NCBI GenBank assembly: GCA_027295505.1
Contig: JAPUKU010000224.1
Location: 1-32,930, forward strand
Length of the DNA stretch: 32,930 nucleotides
Direction of reading: 5' to 3'
Origin: Acidobacteriota bacterium
GTDB taxonomy: Bacteria; Acidobacteriota; Polarisedimenticolia; JAPUKU01
Both the position numbers and the translations under genes were made by a program. This document shows, piece after piece, positions 25,591-32,930 of the stretch (positions within the stretch are counted from its first letter, which is position 1; every line of letters begins with the position of its first letter). The notes beneath the pieces were generated by a model. It did not search any database. It was not told the origin of the DNA and saw nothing but the letters and a program-made list of their open reading frames with translations.

Positions 25591-26937
25591 ATGGTTTATG
25601 TCTTTCCCGGAACTCTGCCCCTGAGCATTGAATCCCCCGGTGCAGGCCCAGCACCCGCCACGGAGATCTCGCTGGATGTTTGCGAGGAGATCCTCGACAA
25701 CGGCCTTCGCCTCCTGATGGATCCGGATCCGAAGTCCCCGACGGTGTCGTTCATGACTTTCGTGGACGCGGGCGCGCGCGACGAGCTCAAGCCTGGAACG
25801 ACAGGTCTTGCGCACGTTTTCGAGCACATGATGTTCCGTGGCACGAAGCGGTTTCCGAACTACGATGAGACACTGGCGCCTCTCGGCCCGGAGCTCAACG
25901 CCAGCACTTCACAGGACATGACAACCTACTATGTAAACGTGCCTTCCAGCGCCCTCGAAAAGGTCATCGATGTCGAATCCGATCGATTCCAGAATATGAC
26001 TTTTACGAATGAGACCTTTCGCATGGAGCTCGGCACGGTCCGTGAGGAGAGACGCCGGAGCCACGTGGACAGCCCCACGGGCACTCTCTATTCACGCCTC
26101 TACGAACTCGCCTATCAGGTGCACCCTTACCATCATCCGGTCATTGGATGGGAAGAGGACCTGGAAAAAAACATGACCTACGAGGATGGCCTCGAATTCT
26201 ACCGTACCTATTACAGCCCCAAACGCACGGTGCTGGTGGTCTCGGGTGGGTTTGACGTGAGCTGGCTCAGAGATCAGGTGCGAGAGCATTACGACGCCTG
26301 GAAGCGCCAGCCGGAGCCGGACCTCGAGGTGCCCCGGGAGCCACCGCAGAAAGAGGAGCGCCGGGATTGCATCATCTGGAAGGACGACCAGGTGACTCCC
26401 AAGATGATGGTCGGCTACCACGGGCCCGAGATGAGCCTGGATGCACCCGATTACTGCGTTCTCGACGTCATCAGCCAGCTCCTGTTCATGCGAAGTCAAC
26501 GGCTGGCGAAGCGCCTGTACACCGATCTGCAGCTCGTCGAGAGCATTTCGGGCTGGATCACCGGCAGCAAGGATCCAAATCTTTTCATTATTTATGCTTC
26601 TCTGAAAAAAGGAGGTACCACGGCAAAAGTCCTCGAGATCGTGGATGAGGAGCTCGAGCGGCTGCGCGGCGAGAAAGTTTCGGAGCGGGAACTGGTCAAG
26701 GCCAAGAATGCTCTGGCGGCCTCTATGCTTTACAGCCTCGACCGTCCGTACGCGGTCGCCCGCTCGCTCGGGTTCCATCAGATCGCCGGGGGCGACTACC
26801 GCTTGCTCATGCGAATCGAGGCCCGCTATCAGACCATCACGCGCGCGGACGTACAGAACGTGGCCCAGCGGATTTTCCGCGCCGCGAACCGGACCGTGGT
26901 GGAGCTGCTGCCGAAATCCTCCGCTCAGAGTACCTGA
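25591..26937 (+). CDS. M16 family zinc peptidase, catalytic type
   Basis: GLAHVFEHMMFRGTKRF (HxxEH) plus downstream Glu region RMELGTVREERRR. Confidence 0.9.
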   Translation: MVYVFPGTLPLSIESPGAGPAPATEISLDVCEEILDNGLRLLMDPDPKSPTVSFMTFVDAGARDELKPGTTGLAHVFEHMMFRGTKRFPNYDETLAPLGPELNASTSQDMTTYYVNVPSSALEKVIDVESDRFQNMTFTNETFRMELGTVREERRRSHVDSPTGTLYSRLYELAYQVHPYHHPVIGWEEDLEKNMTYEDGLEFYRTYYSPKRTVLVVSGGFDVSWLRDQVREHYDAWKRQPEPDLEVPREPPQKEERRDCIIWKDDQVTPKMMVGYHGPEMSLDAPDYCVLDVISQLLFMRSQRLAKRLYTDLQLVESISGWITGSKDPNLFIIYASLKKGGTTAKVLEIVDEELERLRGEKVSERELVKAKNALAASMLYSLDRPYAVARSLGFHQIAGGDYRLLMRIEARYQTITRADVQNVAQRIFRAANRTVVELLPKSSAQST

Positions 26938-26969
26938 TCGAATCCACAAACCTCGTAACTCGACTCACA

Positions 26970-28454
26970 ATGGCAGCGTCCAGACCCTCTTCCGCTCCTG
27001 AAGCCCGCTCCGGGACCCATACAGGGCCGGAGAAGGAAACGCCTGAATTCATCAGCGTTCCGGGCACCGGTGTGCCCGTCATTCACTTCCGCCTGCTCAT
27101 CCGCGCCGGCGCGGCGGAGGATCCTCCTGGCAGGGAGGGTCTGGCGAGCTTTACCGCCAAGCTGCTTCGCCGCGGCACACGTTCACTGGATCGCGATTGC
27201 TTTGATGACGCACTCGATCAGATCGCAGCGGTTCTGGAGACCCGCGTTCAGAGGGAGTACACCGTTATTCAGGGAATCACTCTCAAGCGTAATCTTGACG
27301 AGTTTTACCGCATTCTTGTCGACATGCTGCTCGAGCCACGTTTCGACCCGAGGGAGCTCGAGAAGCTGAAGGCAGACCAGATCGATGCGGTCGAGGCCGT
27401 GCGCCAGAGCGACGAAGCGCTCGGACGTGAGGTCTTCTTCCAGGAGATGTTTCGTGACCACCCCTACGGGCACCTGAGCGTCGGCAGCCTGTCCTCCATC
27501 CGTTCCATCACCCCCGAGGACGTCCGAAATTTCCACGCCGAACATTACGTGCGCGCGAAGCTGATCGTCGGCCTCGCAGGAGCCATCGAACCAGAGCTGG
27601 AAGAGCGGCTGCGTGGCGATCTTGAGAAGATGCCGGCGGGGAAGATGGAGCGCTCACCGAGAACCGAAGCAGAACTCTCGGGCCGCAGAGTCGTGCTGGT
27701 GGAGAAGGAGGGTCGGACACAGACACACCTTCGCATCGGCCATCCTATCCCGGTGACCAGGGCCCATGCCGACTACACAGCGCTGATGCTCGCGAACACC
27801 CAGCTCGGACGGCACCGGAACTCGATGGGGCGCCTTTACCAGGCGGTGCGCGAGCAGCGAGGTCTTTCCTACGGAGCGTACTCGTACATCGGGCACTTTC
27901 TCGGCACCCCCGGTCCCACAACATCGTCTCCACCAGACCTGGCGCGAGGCAACCAGGCTTTCCACATGTGGATCTACCCGCGTTCGGAGAATGCCGCATT
28001 CGTCCTGAAGCTGGCGATCCGGGAGATGGAAGAACTCAAACGGGCGGGAGTGCCCGACGATCGCTTTGACGACGTGCGGGACTTTACCCGCAACTCCTTT
28101 GCCTTCGACATCGAGACTCCGGCCCGGCGGCTCGCCATGGAACTCGATGACCGCATCTATGGAGTTCGAGATTTCGCCAGACGGTTTCCCGACGAGGTGT
28201 CGAAGATCACTCGCGCGGAGGTGAACGGGGCCGCCGCACGCCACCTGCGTCCGCAGGATCTGCTGATCGTGGCCGTGGTACCGGATGCCGGGAAGCTGAA
28301 GGGGCAGATCCTCTCCGAGGACGCTCCTCTCATCTACCCCTCAGGGGTTGACGCCACCCCCCTTGCCCCGGACGACGCCCAGGTGCGTGCCGTCAAGCTC
28401 GACGTGGATCCGGGATCGATCAAGATCCTGAAAGCCAACGACCTGTTTCGCTGA
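26970..28454 (+). CDS. M16 family peptidase-like protein, apparently non-catalytic
   Basis: M16-type fold signatures, but LASFTAKLLRRGTRS replaces HxxEH. Adjacent to the catalytic paralogue. Confidence 0.87.
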   Translation: MAASRPSSAPEARSGTHTGPEKETPEFISVPGTGVPVIHFRLLIRAGAAEDPPGREGLASFTAKLLRRGTRSLDRDCFDDALDQIAAVLETRVQREYTVIQGITLKRNLDEFYRILVDMLLEPRFDPRELEKLKADQIDAVEAVRQSDEALGREVFFQEMFRDHPYGHLSVGSLSSIRSITPEDVRNFHAEHYVRAKLIVGLAGAIEPELEERLRGDLEKMPAGKMERSPRTEAELSGRRVVLVEKEGRTQTHLRIGHPIPVTRAHADYTALMLANTQLGRHRNSMGRLYQAVREQRGLSYGAYSYIGHFLGTPGPTTSSPPDLARGNQAFHMWIYPRSENAAFVLKLAIREMEELKRAGVPDDRFDDVRDFTRNSFAFDIETPARRLAMELDDRIYGVRDFARRFPDEVSKITRAEVNGAAARHLRPQDLLIVAVVPDAGKLKGQILSEDAPLIYPSGVDATPLAPDDAQVRAVKLDVDPGSIKILKANDLFR

Positions 28455-28586
28455 GAACCCTCCCTCAAGCCCGGATAGGGTAAAATGACCGCCAGCTAAG
28501 TTCCTCATCGGAGAAAGGGGTGCGGCCATGCCTTCCGACCGCCTGGAAAACCTGGAGGCCAAGCCGCGGTAGACTTTCCTGAACTG

Positions 28587-28988
28587 ATGAATTTACAACC
28601 TTCCAAGTCGCTCGAGACATTCGACAACCCCCAACCGGATCGCGATTACCTGATCGCTTTTGACTGTCCGGAGTTCACCTGCCTGTGCCCACGCACGGGC
28701 CAGCCGGACTTCGCAACGTTGCGCATCCGCTACATCCCCGACCAGCGTTGCGTGGAGCTCAAGTCGCTCAAGCTGTACCTCTGGTCCTTCCGCAACGAGG
28801 GCACTTTCCACGAGGCAGTCACCGGCAAAGTCCTCAGCGATCTGGTCACGGCTCTCGATCCTCGCTGGATGCGCGTCACAGGCGATTTCTATGTGCGCGG
28901 TGGAATTCACACGGTGGTCACCGTCACCCACCGTCAGCCCCGATGGCAAGGATCACTCGAAGAGATCCTTCCCCAGGGAGATCGTTGA
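28587..28988 (+). CDS. queF: NADPH-dependent 7-cyano-7-deazaguanine reductase
   Basis: [47 protein letters not shown]. Confidence 0.93.
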   Translation: MNLQPSKSLETFDNPQPDRDYLIAFDCPEFTCLCPRTGQPDFATLRIRYIPDQRCVELKSLKLYLWSFRNEGTFHEAVTGKVLSDLVTALDPRWMRVTGDFYVRGGIHTVVTVTHRQPRWQGSLEEILPQGDR

Positions 28989-30706
28989 TGAAAACGCGGC
29001 GCGCTGTCCACACCTGTGGCCTCGCCCTGGCGCTCGTTGCGCTGGCGGCGTGTATGAATGCGCCTCCTGCCGACCGCGTCCTGGTAAATGGGCATATATG
29101 GACGGGCTGGGAGGAACACCCTGAGGTCCAGGCGATCGCCCTGCGCGGTGGCCGCATCGTCGCCGTGGGAGACGACGCGGATATCCGGGCACTGGCGGGC
29201 CCCTCCACCCGGATTGACGATCTCGGAGGCAAACACGTCGTTCCCGGCTTCATCGACAGCCACACGCACTTCATAGAGGGGGGACGCTACCTGCAGGGAA
29301 TTGATCTGCGTGACGCCCGCTCCGAGAGGGAGATGACTTCCCGACTCGGCAGGCACGCCTCACGGCTGCCTCCGGGACGCTGGATCCAGAACGGCAACTG
29401 GGATCACGAGCGCTGGAACCCGGTCCGGCTTCCCTCGAAGCACTCGATCGATCGCTTTACACCCGATCATCCCGTGTCCGTGTCAAGACTGGACGGCCAC
29501 ATGGTCCTGGTGAACTCGCTCGCTCTTTCGCTGGCGGGCATCCGCAGGGACACGCCGGATCCGCCGGGAGGACGCATCGATCGAGACGCTTCTGGGGAGC
29601 CAACCGGTATCCTCCGGGACACGGCCATCGACCTGTTGGCGGCGGTCATTCCGGCCCTCACTCCGGATGAAATGGACGAAGCCCTTGTTGCGGCGCTCTC
29701 TCACGCTGCCTCTCTCGGTGTCACCTCTATCCATGACAATTCCAGCTTTGCGGATCTGGAAACCTTTCGGCGTGCTCGAGCCCAAGGCGCGCTGACGTTG
29801 CGTGTTTATGCCCGCACGCCCCTCAACGAGTGGAAACGTCACCTCGATGAGATCCGCCGGCACGGCCGCGGCGACGAGTGGCTCCACCTGGGCGGACTCA
29901 AGGGCTTCATGGATGGATCTCTTGGTTCACACACGGCCTATTTCTTCGAGCCGTACAACGACGAGCCACAGACCGTCGGACTTCTGCGCGAAGACCTCTT
30001 CCCTGTGGATCGCATGTCGTCTCAAATCAGGAACGCCAACGCGGCAGGTCTGCAGGTCACGGTGCACGCGATCGGGGACCGCGCCAACAGCATGCTTCTG
30101 GACATGTTCGAGGAGGCTGAATCGGCGGCTGGCTCACAGCCTCACCGCTTGAGGATCGAGCACGCCCAGCATCTTCGCGCGTCCGACATCCGCCGCTTCG
30201 CATCGCAGGGCGTCATCGCTTCCATGCAACCCGCGCACATCGTCGACGATGGGAGCTGGGCCGAAAAGCGCATCGGCCCCGAGCGCTGTCGGACGACCTA
30301 CGCTTTCCGCTCGTTGCTCGACAGCGGAGTCCGTCTGGCGTTCGGCTCCGACTGGCCAGTGGCATCTCTGGATCCCGTATGGGGGGTCTACTCCGCCGTG
30401 ACCCGCCGCACCATTGACGGCCGCAACCCCGCCGGCTGGATCGCAGAGGAGAAGATCTCCGCTGAGGAAGCTCTGACCGCTTACACCCGGGATGCTGCCT
30501 TCGCCGAGTTCGAGGAGCACCGCAAGGGCATTCTGCGCCCCGGATACCTGGCCGACCTGGTGGTCCTGTCCCGCAACATCCTGGCAATTTCCCCGGAGGA
30601 GATCCCCCAGGTCCGGGTCGAGCTCACGCTGGTCGGCGGATCGACCGTGTTTTCATCTCCCTCCTGGAACAGCGCGCGCCAGGATACCGTCGCCGCACCA
30701 CGCTGA
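28988..30706 (+). CDS. Lipoprotein amidohydrolase, YtcJ-like
   Basis: Lipobox LAAC; VPGFIDSHTHFIEGG, GDRANSMLLDMFEEAE, RIEHAQHL, FGSDWPV. Start overlaps the queF stop. Confidence 0.88.
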   Translation: MKTRRAVHTCGLALALVALAACMNAPPADRVLVNGHIWTGWEEHPEVQAIALRGGRIVAVGDDADIRALAGPSTRIDDLGGKHVVPGFIDSHTHFIEGGRYLQGIDLRDARSEREMTSRLGRHASRLPPGRWIQNGNWDHERWNPVRLPSKHSIDRFTPDHPVSVSRLDGHMVLVNSLALSLAGIRRDTPDPPGGRIDRDASGEPTGILRDTAIDLLAAVIPALTPDEMDEALVAALSHAASLGVTSIHDNSSFADLETFRRARAQGALTLRVYARTPLNEWKRHLDEIRRHGRGDEWLHLGGLKGFMDGSLGSHTAYFFEPYNDEPQTVGLLREDLFPVDRMSSQIRNANAAGLQVTVHAIGDRANSMLLDMFEEAESAAGSQPHRLRIEHAQHLRASDIRRFASQGVIASMQPAHIVDDGSWAEKRIGPERCRTTYAFRSLLDSGVRLAFGSDWPVASLDPVWGVYSAVTRRTIDGRNPAGWIAEEKISAEEALTAYTRDAAFAEFEEHRKGILRPGYLADLVVLSRNILAISPEEIPQVRVELTLVGGSTVFSSPSWNSARQDTVAAPR

Positions 30707-30775
30707 GCCGCCTGGGCCGAAGTCCGAACCCACGGGCAGCCTGTCGATTATGGTTACTGTGCGGGGGAGAAGGTG

Positions 30776-31330
30776 TCAGCGACGGGCGCCGCCGGGATGG
30801 CGTTTCAGATGCACCTCTATATGCAGACTGGAGGCGACCTCATCGAGCTGCCTGCGCAGATCGTTCTCACCAACCTGGTTCGGCACGTCCACCTCGATTG
30901 ACATGCGGTAGACCGGCGTGCCGCTCTGCACCGCTCGCAACAGCTCACTGGACATATGTGTGATGCTGGCCCCATTGTCGGCAAGCACGCGAGCAACCCG
31001 TGCCACAATCCCCGCCTTGTCGAGACCGCTCGCCTGCACCTCGTACGTATCCACACCGTAAGGCTTACCGCGCATCGGCTCACCTTTCAGCGGGCGAATG
31101 AACACCGTCAGCCGCTTCTCCCACTCCAGCTTCTTGGCTGCGGACGCGAGGTGCTGATCGGCGTCTGCCACCGTCGAGGAGAGCAACAGCAGCACGGCAA
31201 ACTCGCTGCCCAGCCTCGACATGCTCGAGTCTTCCAGGTTGCAGTCGGCGCCGTAGATGAACTCGGCCAGATCGGCGACAATCCCGGCCCGGTCATGACC
31301 GATCGCGGACAGCGAAAACCATTTCCTCAT
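30776..31330 (-). CDS. Tandem ACT-domain protein, GcvR-like
   Basis: FSLSAIGHDRAGIVADLAEFIYGADCNLEDSSMSRLGSEFAVLLLLS and VQASGLDKAGIVARVARVLADNGASITHMSSE. Confidence 0.85.
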   Translation of the reverse strand: MRKWFSLSAIGHDRAGIVADLAEFIYGADCNLEDSSMSRLGSEFAVLLLLSSTVADADQHLASAAKKLEWEKRLTVFIRPLKGEPMRGKPYGVDTYEVQASGLDKAGIVARVARVLADNGASITHMSSELLRAVQSGTPVYRMSIEVDVPNQVGENDLRRQLDEVASSLHIEVHLKRHPGGARR

Positions 31331-31544
31331 TTGACTGGCTCCCGTAGGGCGCCGGACGCCCGTTGTTTCCTCATTCTATAGCGCTCCCCTCCCCGGACAA
31401 AAACTTATCCCCGGAGCGGTGGTGATTTCAGCTCCCCGGCAGAGCCTGGCAGGAAACACCCCATGCTCTACAAATACCTCCATACCACGATCCCAGCAAC
31501 CTCTTTATTCACATTATTTGCAGACTATTCCTTCAGTTACGAGC

Positions 31545-31573
31545 TTGACATTTACAAGGAACTAAATTAAAAG
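31545..31573 (+). promoter_or_regulatory. Promoter of the right-edge cytochrome gene
   Basis: TTGACA - 17 nt - TAAAAG in an AT-rich stretch. Confidence 0.6.
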
Positions 31574-31592
31574 TTAGCTTAGGCTAAACGTT
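31574..31592 (+). promoter_or_regulatory. DtxR/IdeR-like operator candidate
   Basis: TTAGCTTAGGCTAAACGTT matches TWAGGTTAGSCTAACCTWA at 15 of 19 positions with an intact TTAGGCTAA core; overlaps the predicted transcription start. Confidence 0.4.
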
Positions 31593-31678
31593 TCCGGGCC
31601 GTTTGACTCCGGTTTCGACCCCACACCGGAACCGGGACCGTAGCCCATTGATTCGGTTACGACGGAGGTACCCCAGCC

Positions 31679-32930
31679 ATGAGTCGATCACAGCCTTCGA
31701 GTCCGCGCAGGCTACTGAGAGGGCTTGCGGCGGTTCTGCTTGTGTGGAGCCTGATGGTTGTCGCTCCCGGAGCGCAGGCGCATATCGTTCCGCCTGAGGA
31801 ATTTCATCCCGTGGCGGAGAGCTATCGCCGGCTCTGCTTCCTCTTGAATCTGAATCCGGTACCCTGGACTCTGGTCGAGGCTGACGTGGGAGGTATTGCG
31901 GACGGATACGCTGGCGTCTCGAAGCTGGACGGACAGACCTACCTCGCCGAGGCTTCCAGGGTGGTGGCCTCAATGAAAGATCCGCAAGCTTCCGAGCCAC
32001 CGGATCGCATGGAGCAGCGTGCAGCCGTACGCCACGTTTTCGAGCTCTCTACGCGTGCCGTGGCCGGCACGCTCTCGCTGCGCCTCGAGGCCGCCCGTTC
32101 CGCGCTTTCCGATTACCGTTCCGCTTCGCGCCAGGTGGAGGAAGCGCGCCAGATCTGGGCCTCGTTCGAGCACGAGATCCGGTTCACCGATCGGCCTTCG
32201 TTCCAGCGGCTGGGACAGTGCTGGCTAACGCTGTCGGAAGCGCTCGGTCACCCGGGAATTTTCGGTATCGGCGAGCGGCGGCCGGATCGTGAGACGTTCC
32301 AAGAGGAGTCGGACGAGATCATCGAATATCTTGACGTCAACTTTGGCGAACGTTTCCACGTCCGCCCCGGGAGCCGCCTGGCCCCGCTGCCCGCCCATAG
32401 CGCAACGTTCGACGCGGGTGGAGCAGTGCCCGTCAAGCTGCCGCCGGGAAGCAATATGAACAAGCAGCTCCCACGCCCGCGCCAGATCCTCAACATGGCA
32501 GAGCGGGGGGTCGACGAGCATGACACGACGCTCATCGCCATGGGCGACATGGCCTTTGACAGCCCGATGATCTTCGGGGAGCCGGCCCGTTCGCTGATGC
32601 TGAGCTGTAACAGCTGCCACAACAAGGGTGTCACCAATCCCAATTTTCGCATTCCGGGGCTTTCAACACGTCCAGGAGGCATGGACGTCAGCAACAATTT
32701 CTTCGCCCCTCACGCAAACAATTCCCACTTTGCGGCACTCGACATCCCGGACCTCAGGGGCATCAGGTTCACCGCTCCCTACGGTCGCAACGGCCGCTTC
32801 GAATCTCTGCGGGAGTTCGTGCGCAACGTCATCATCAATGAGTTCAATGGCCCTGAACCCGATCCGTTACTTCTCGATTCCATGATTGCCTACATGCTGG
32901 AGTTCGATTTCCTTCCCAATCCGGTCCTGA
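31679..32930 (+). CDS. Secreted c-type cytochrome / cytochrome c peroxidase-like protein, truncated at the right window edge
   Basis: 417 codons without a stop from ATG 31679 with GGAGG SD. Signal peptide LLRGLAAVLLVWSLMVVAPGAQAH; heme motif LSCNSCHNKG; FTAPYGRNGRFESLREFVRNVI. Absent from the ORF track because it is open-ended. Confidence 0.82.
   Translation, partial: MSRSQPSSPRRLLRGLAAVLLVWSLMVVAPGAQAHIVPPEEFHPVAESYRRLCFLLNLNPVPWTLVEADVGGIADGYAGVSKLDGQTYLAEASRVVASMKDPQASEPPDRMEQRAAVRHVFELSTRAVAGTLSLRLEAARSALSDYRSASRQVEEARQIWASFEHEIRFTDRPSFQRLGQCWLTLSEALGHPGIFGIGERRPDRETFQEESDEIIEYLDVNFGERFHVRPGSRLAPLPAHSATFDAGGAVPVKLPPGSNMNKQLPRPRQILNMAERGVDEHDTTLIAMGDMAFDSPMIFGEPARSLMLSCNSCHNKGVTNPNFRIPGLSTRPGGMDVSNNFFAPHANNSHFAALDIPDLRGIRFTAPYGRNGRFESLREFVRNVIINEFNGPEPDPLLLDSMIAYMLEFDFLPNPVL

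Noticed and set aside
28685-28987. N-terminal extension of the amidohydrolase ORF
   Set aside because: Overlaps queF out of frame; lipoprotein signal begins at ATG 28988.
1-32930. CRISPR array, prophage, integron or classical defence island
   Set aside because: No regularly spaced direct repeats, transposase, integrase or phage structural genes were seen; the gene content is core metabolism and information processing.

Overview
This is a GC-rich bacterial chromosomal window, mostly housekeeping genes. It is not an obvious mobile or defence island. Left to right, the core is: tRNA-Ser(GGA), small SRP RNA, dnaX, ybaB, recR, mglB/mglA-like polarity genes, rplU, rpmA, obgE, nadD, rsfS, an orphan sigma-54 activator, a LapA-LapB-like fusion, gpmI, comF and a lipoprotein cyclophilin. 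The second half holds a DUF1015 protein, secreted/outer-membrane unknowns, a DnaQ-like exonuclease divergent from mutY, a tandem GFA pair, a DUF4139 protein, a LOG-family protein, an O6-alkylguanine-DNA methyltransferase, an M16 peptidase pair, queF, a YtcJ-like amidohydrolase, an ACT-domain protein and a right-truncated secreted c-type cytochrome. Best candidates for something undescribed: (1) an unannotated 40-aa protein, 60% Lys+Arg, with its own SD, promoter and terminator (14494-14616, minus); (2) an exonuclease with a C-terminal WYL-like domain; (3) a LapA+LapB one-polypeptide fusion; (4) a DtxR/IdeR-like box over the promoter of the right-edge cytochrome gene; (5) a structured element with a perfect 13-bp inverted repeat at 101-241. 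I saw no CRISPR array, transposase gene or prophage. All identifications come from reading the sequence; no searches or folding programs were run.
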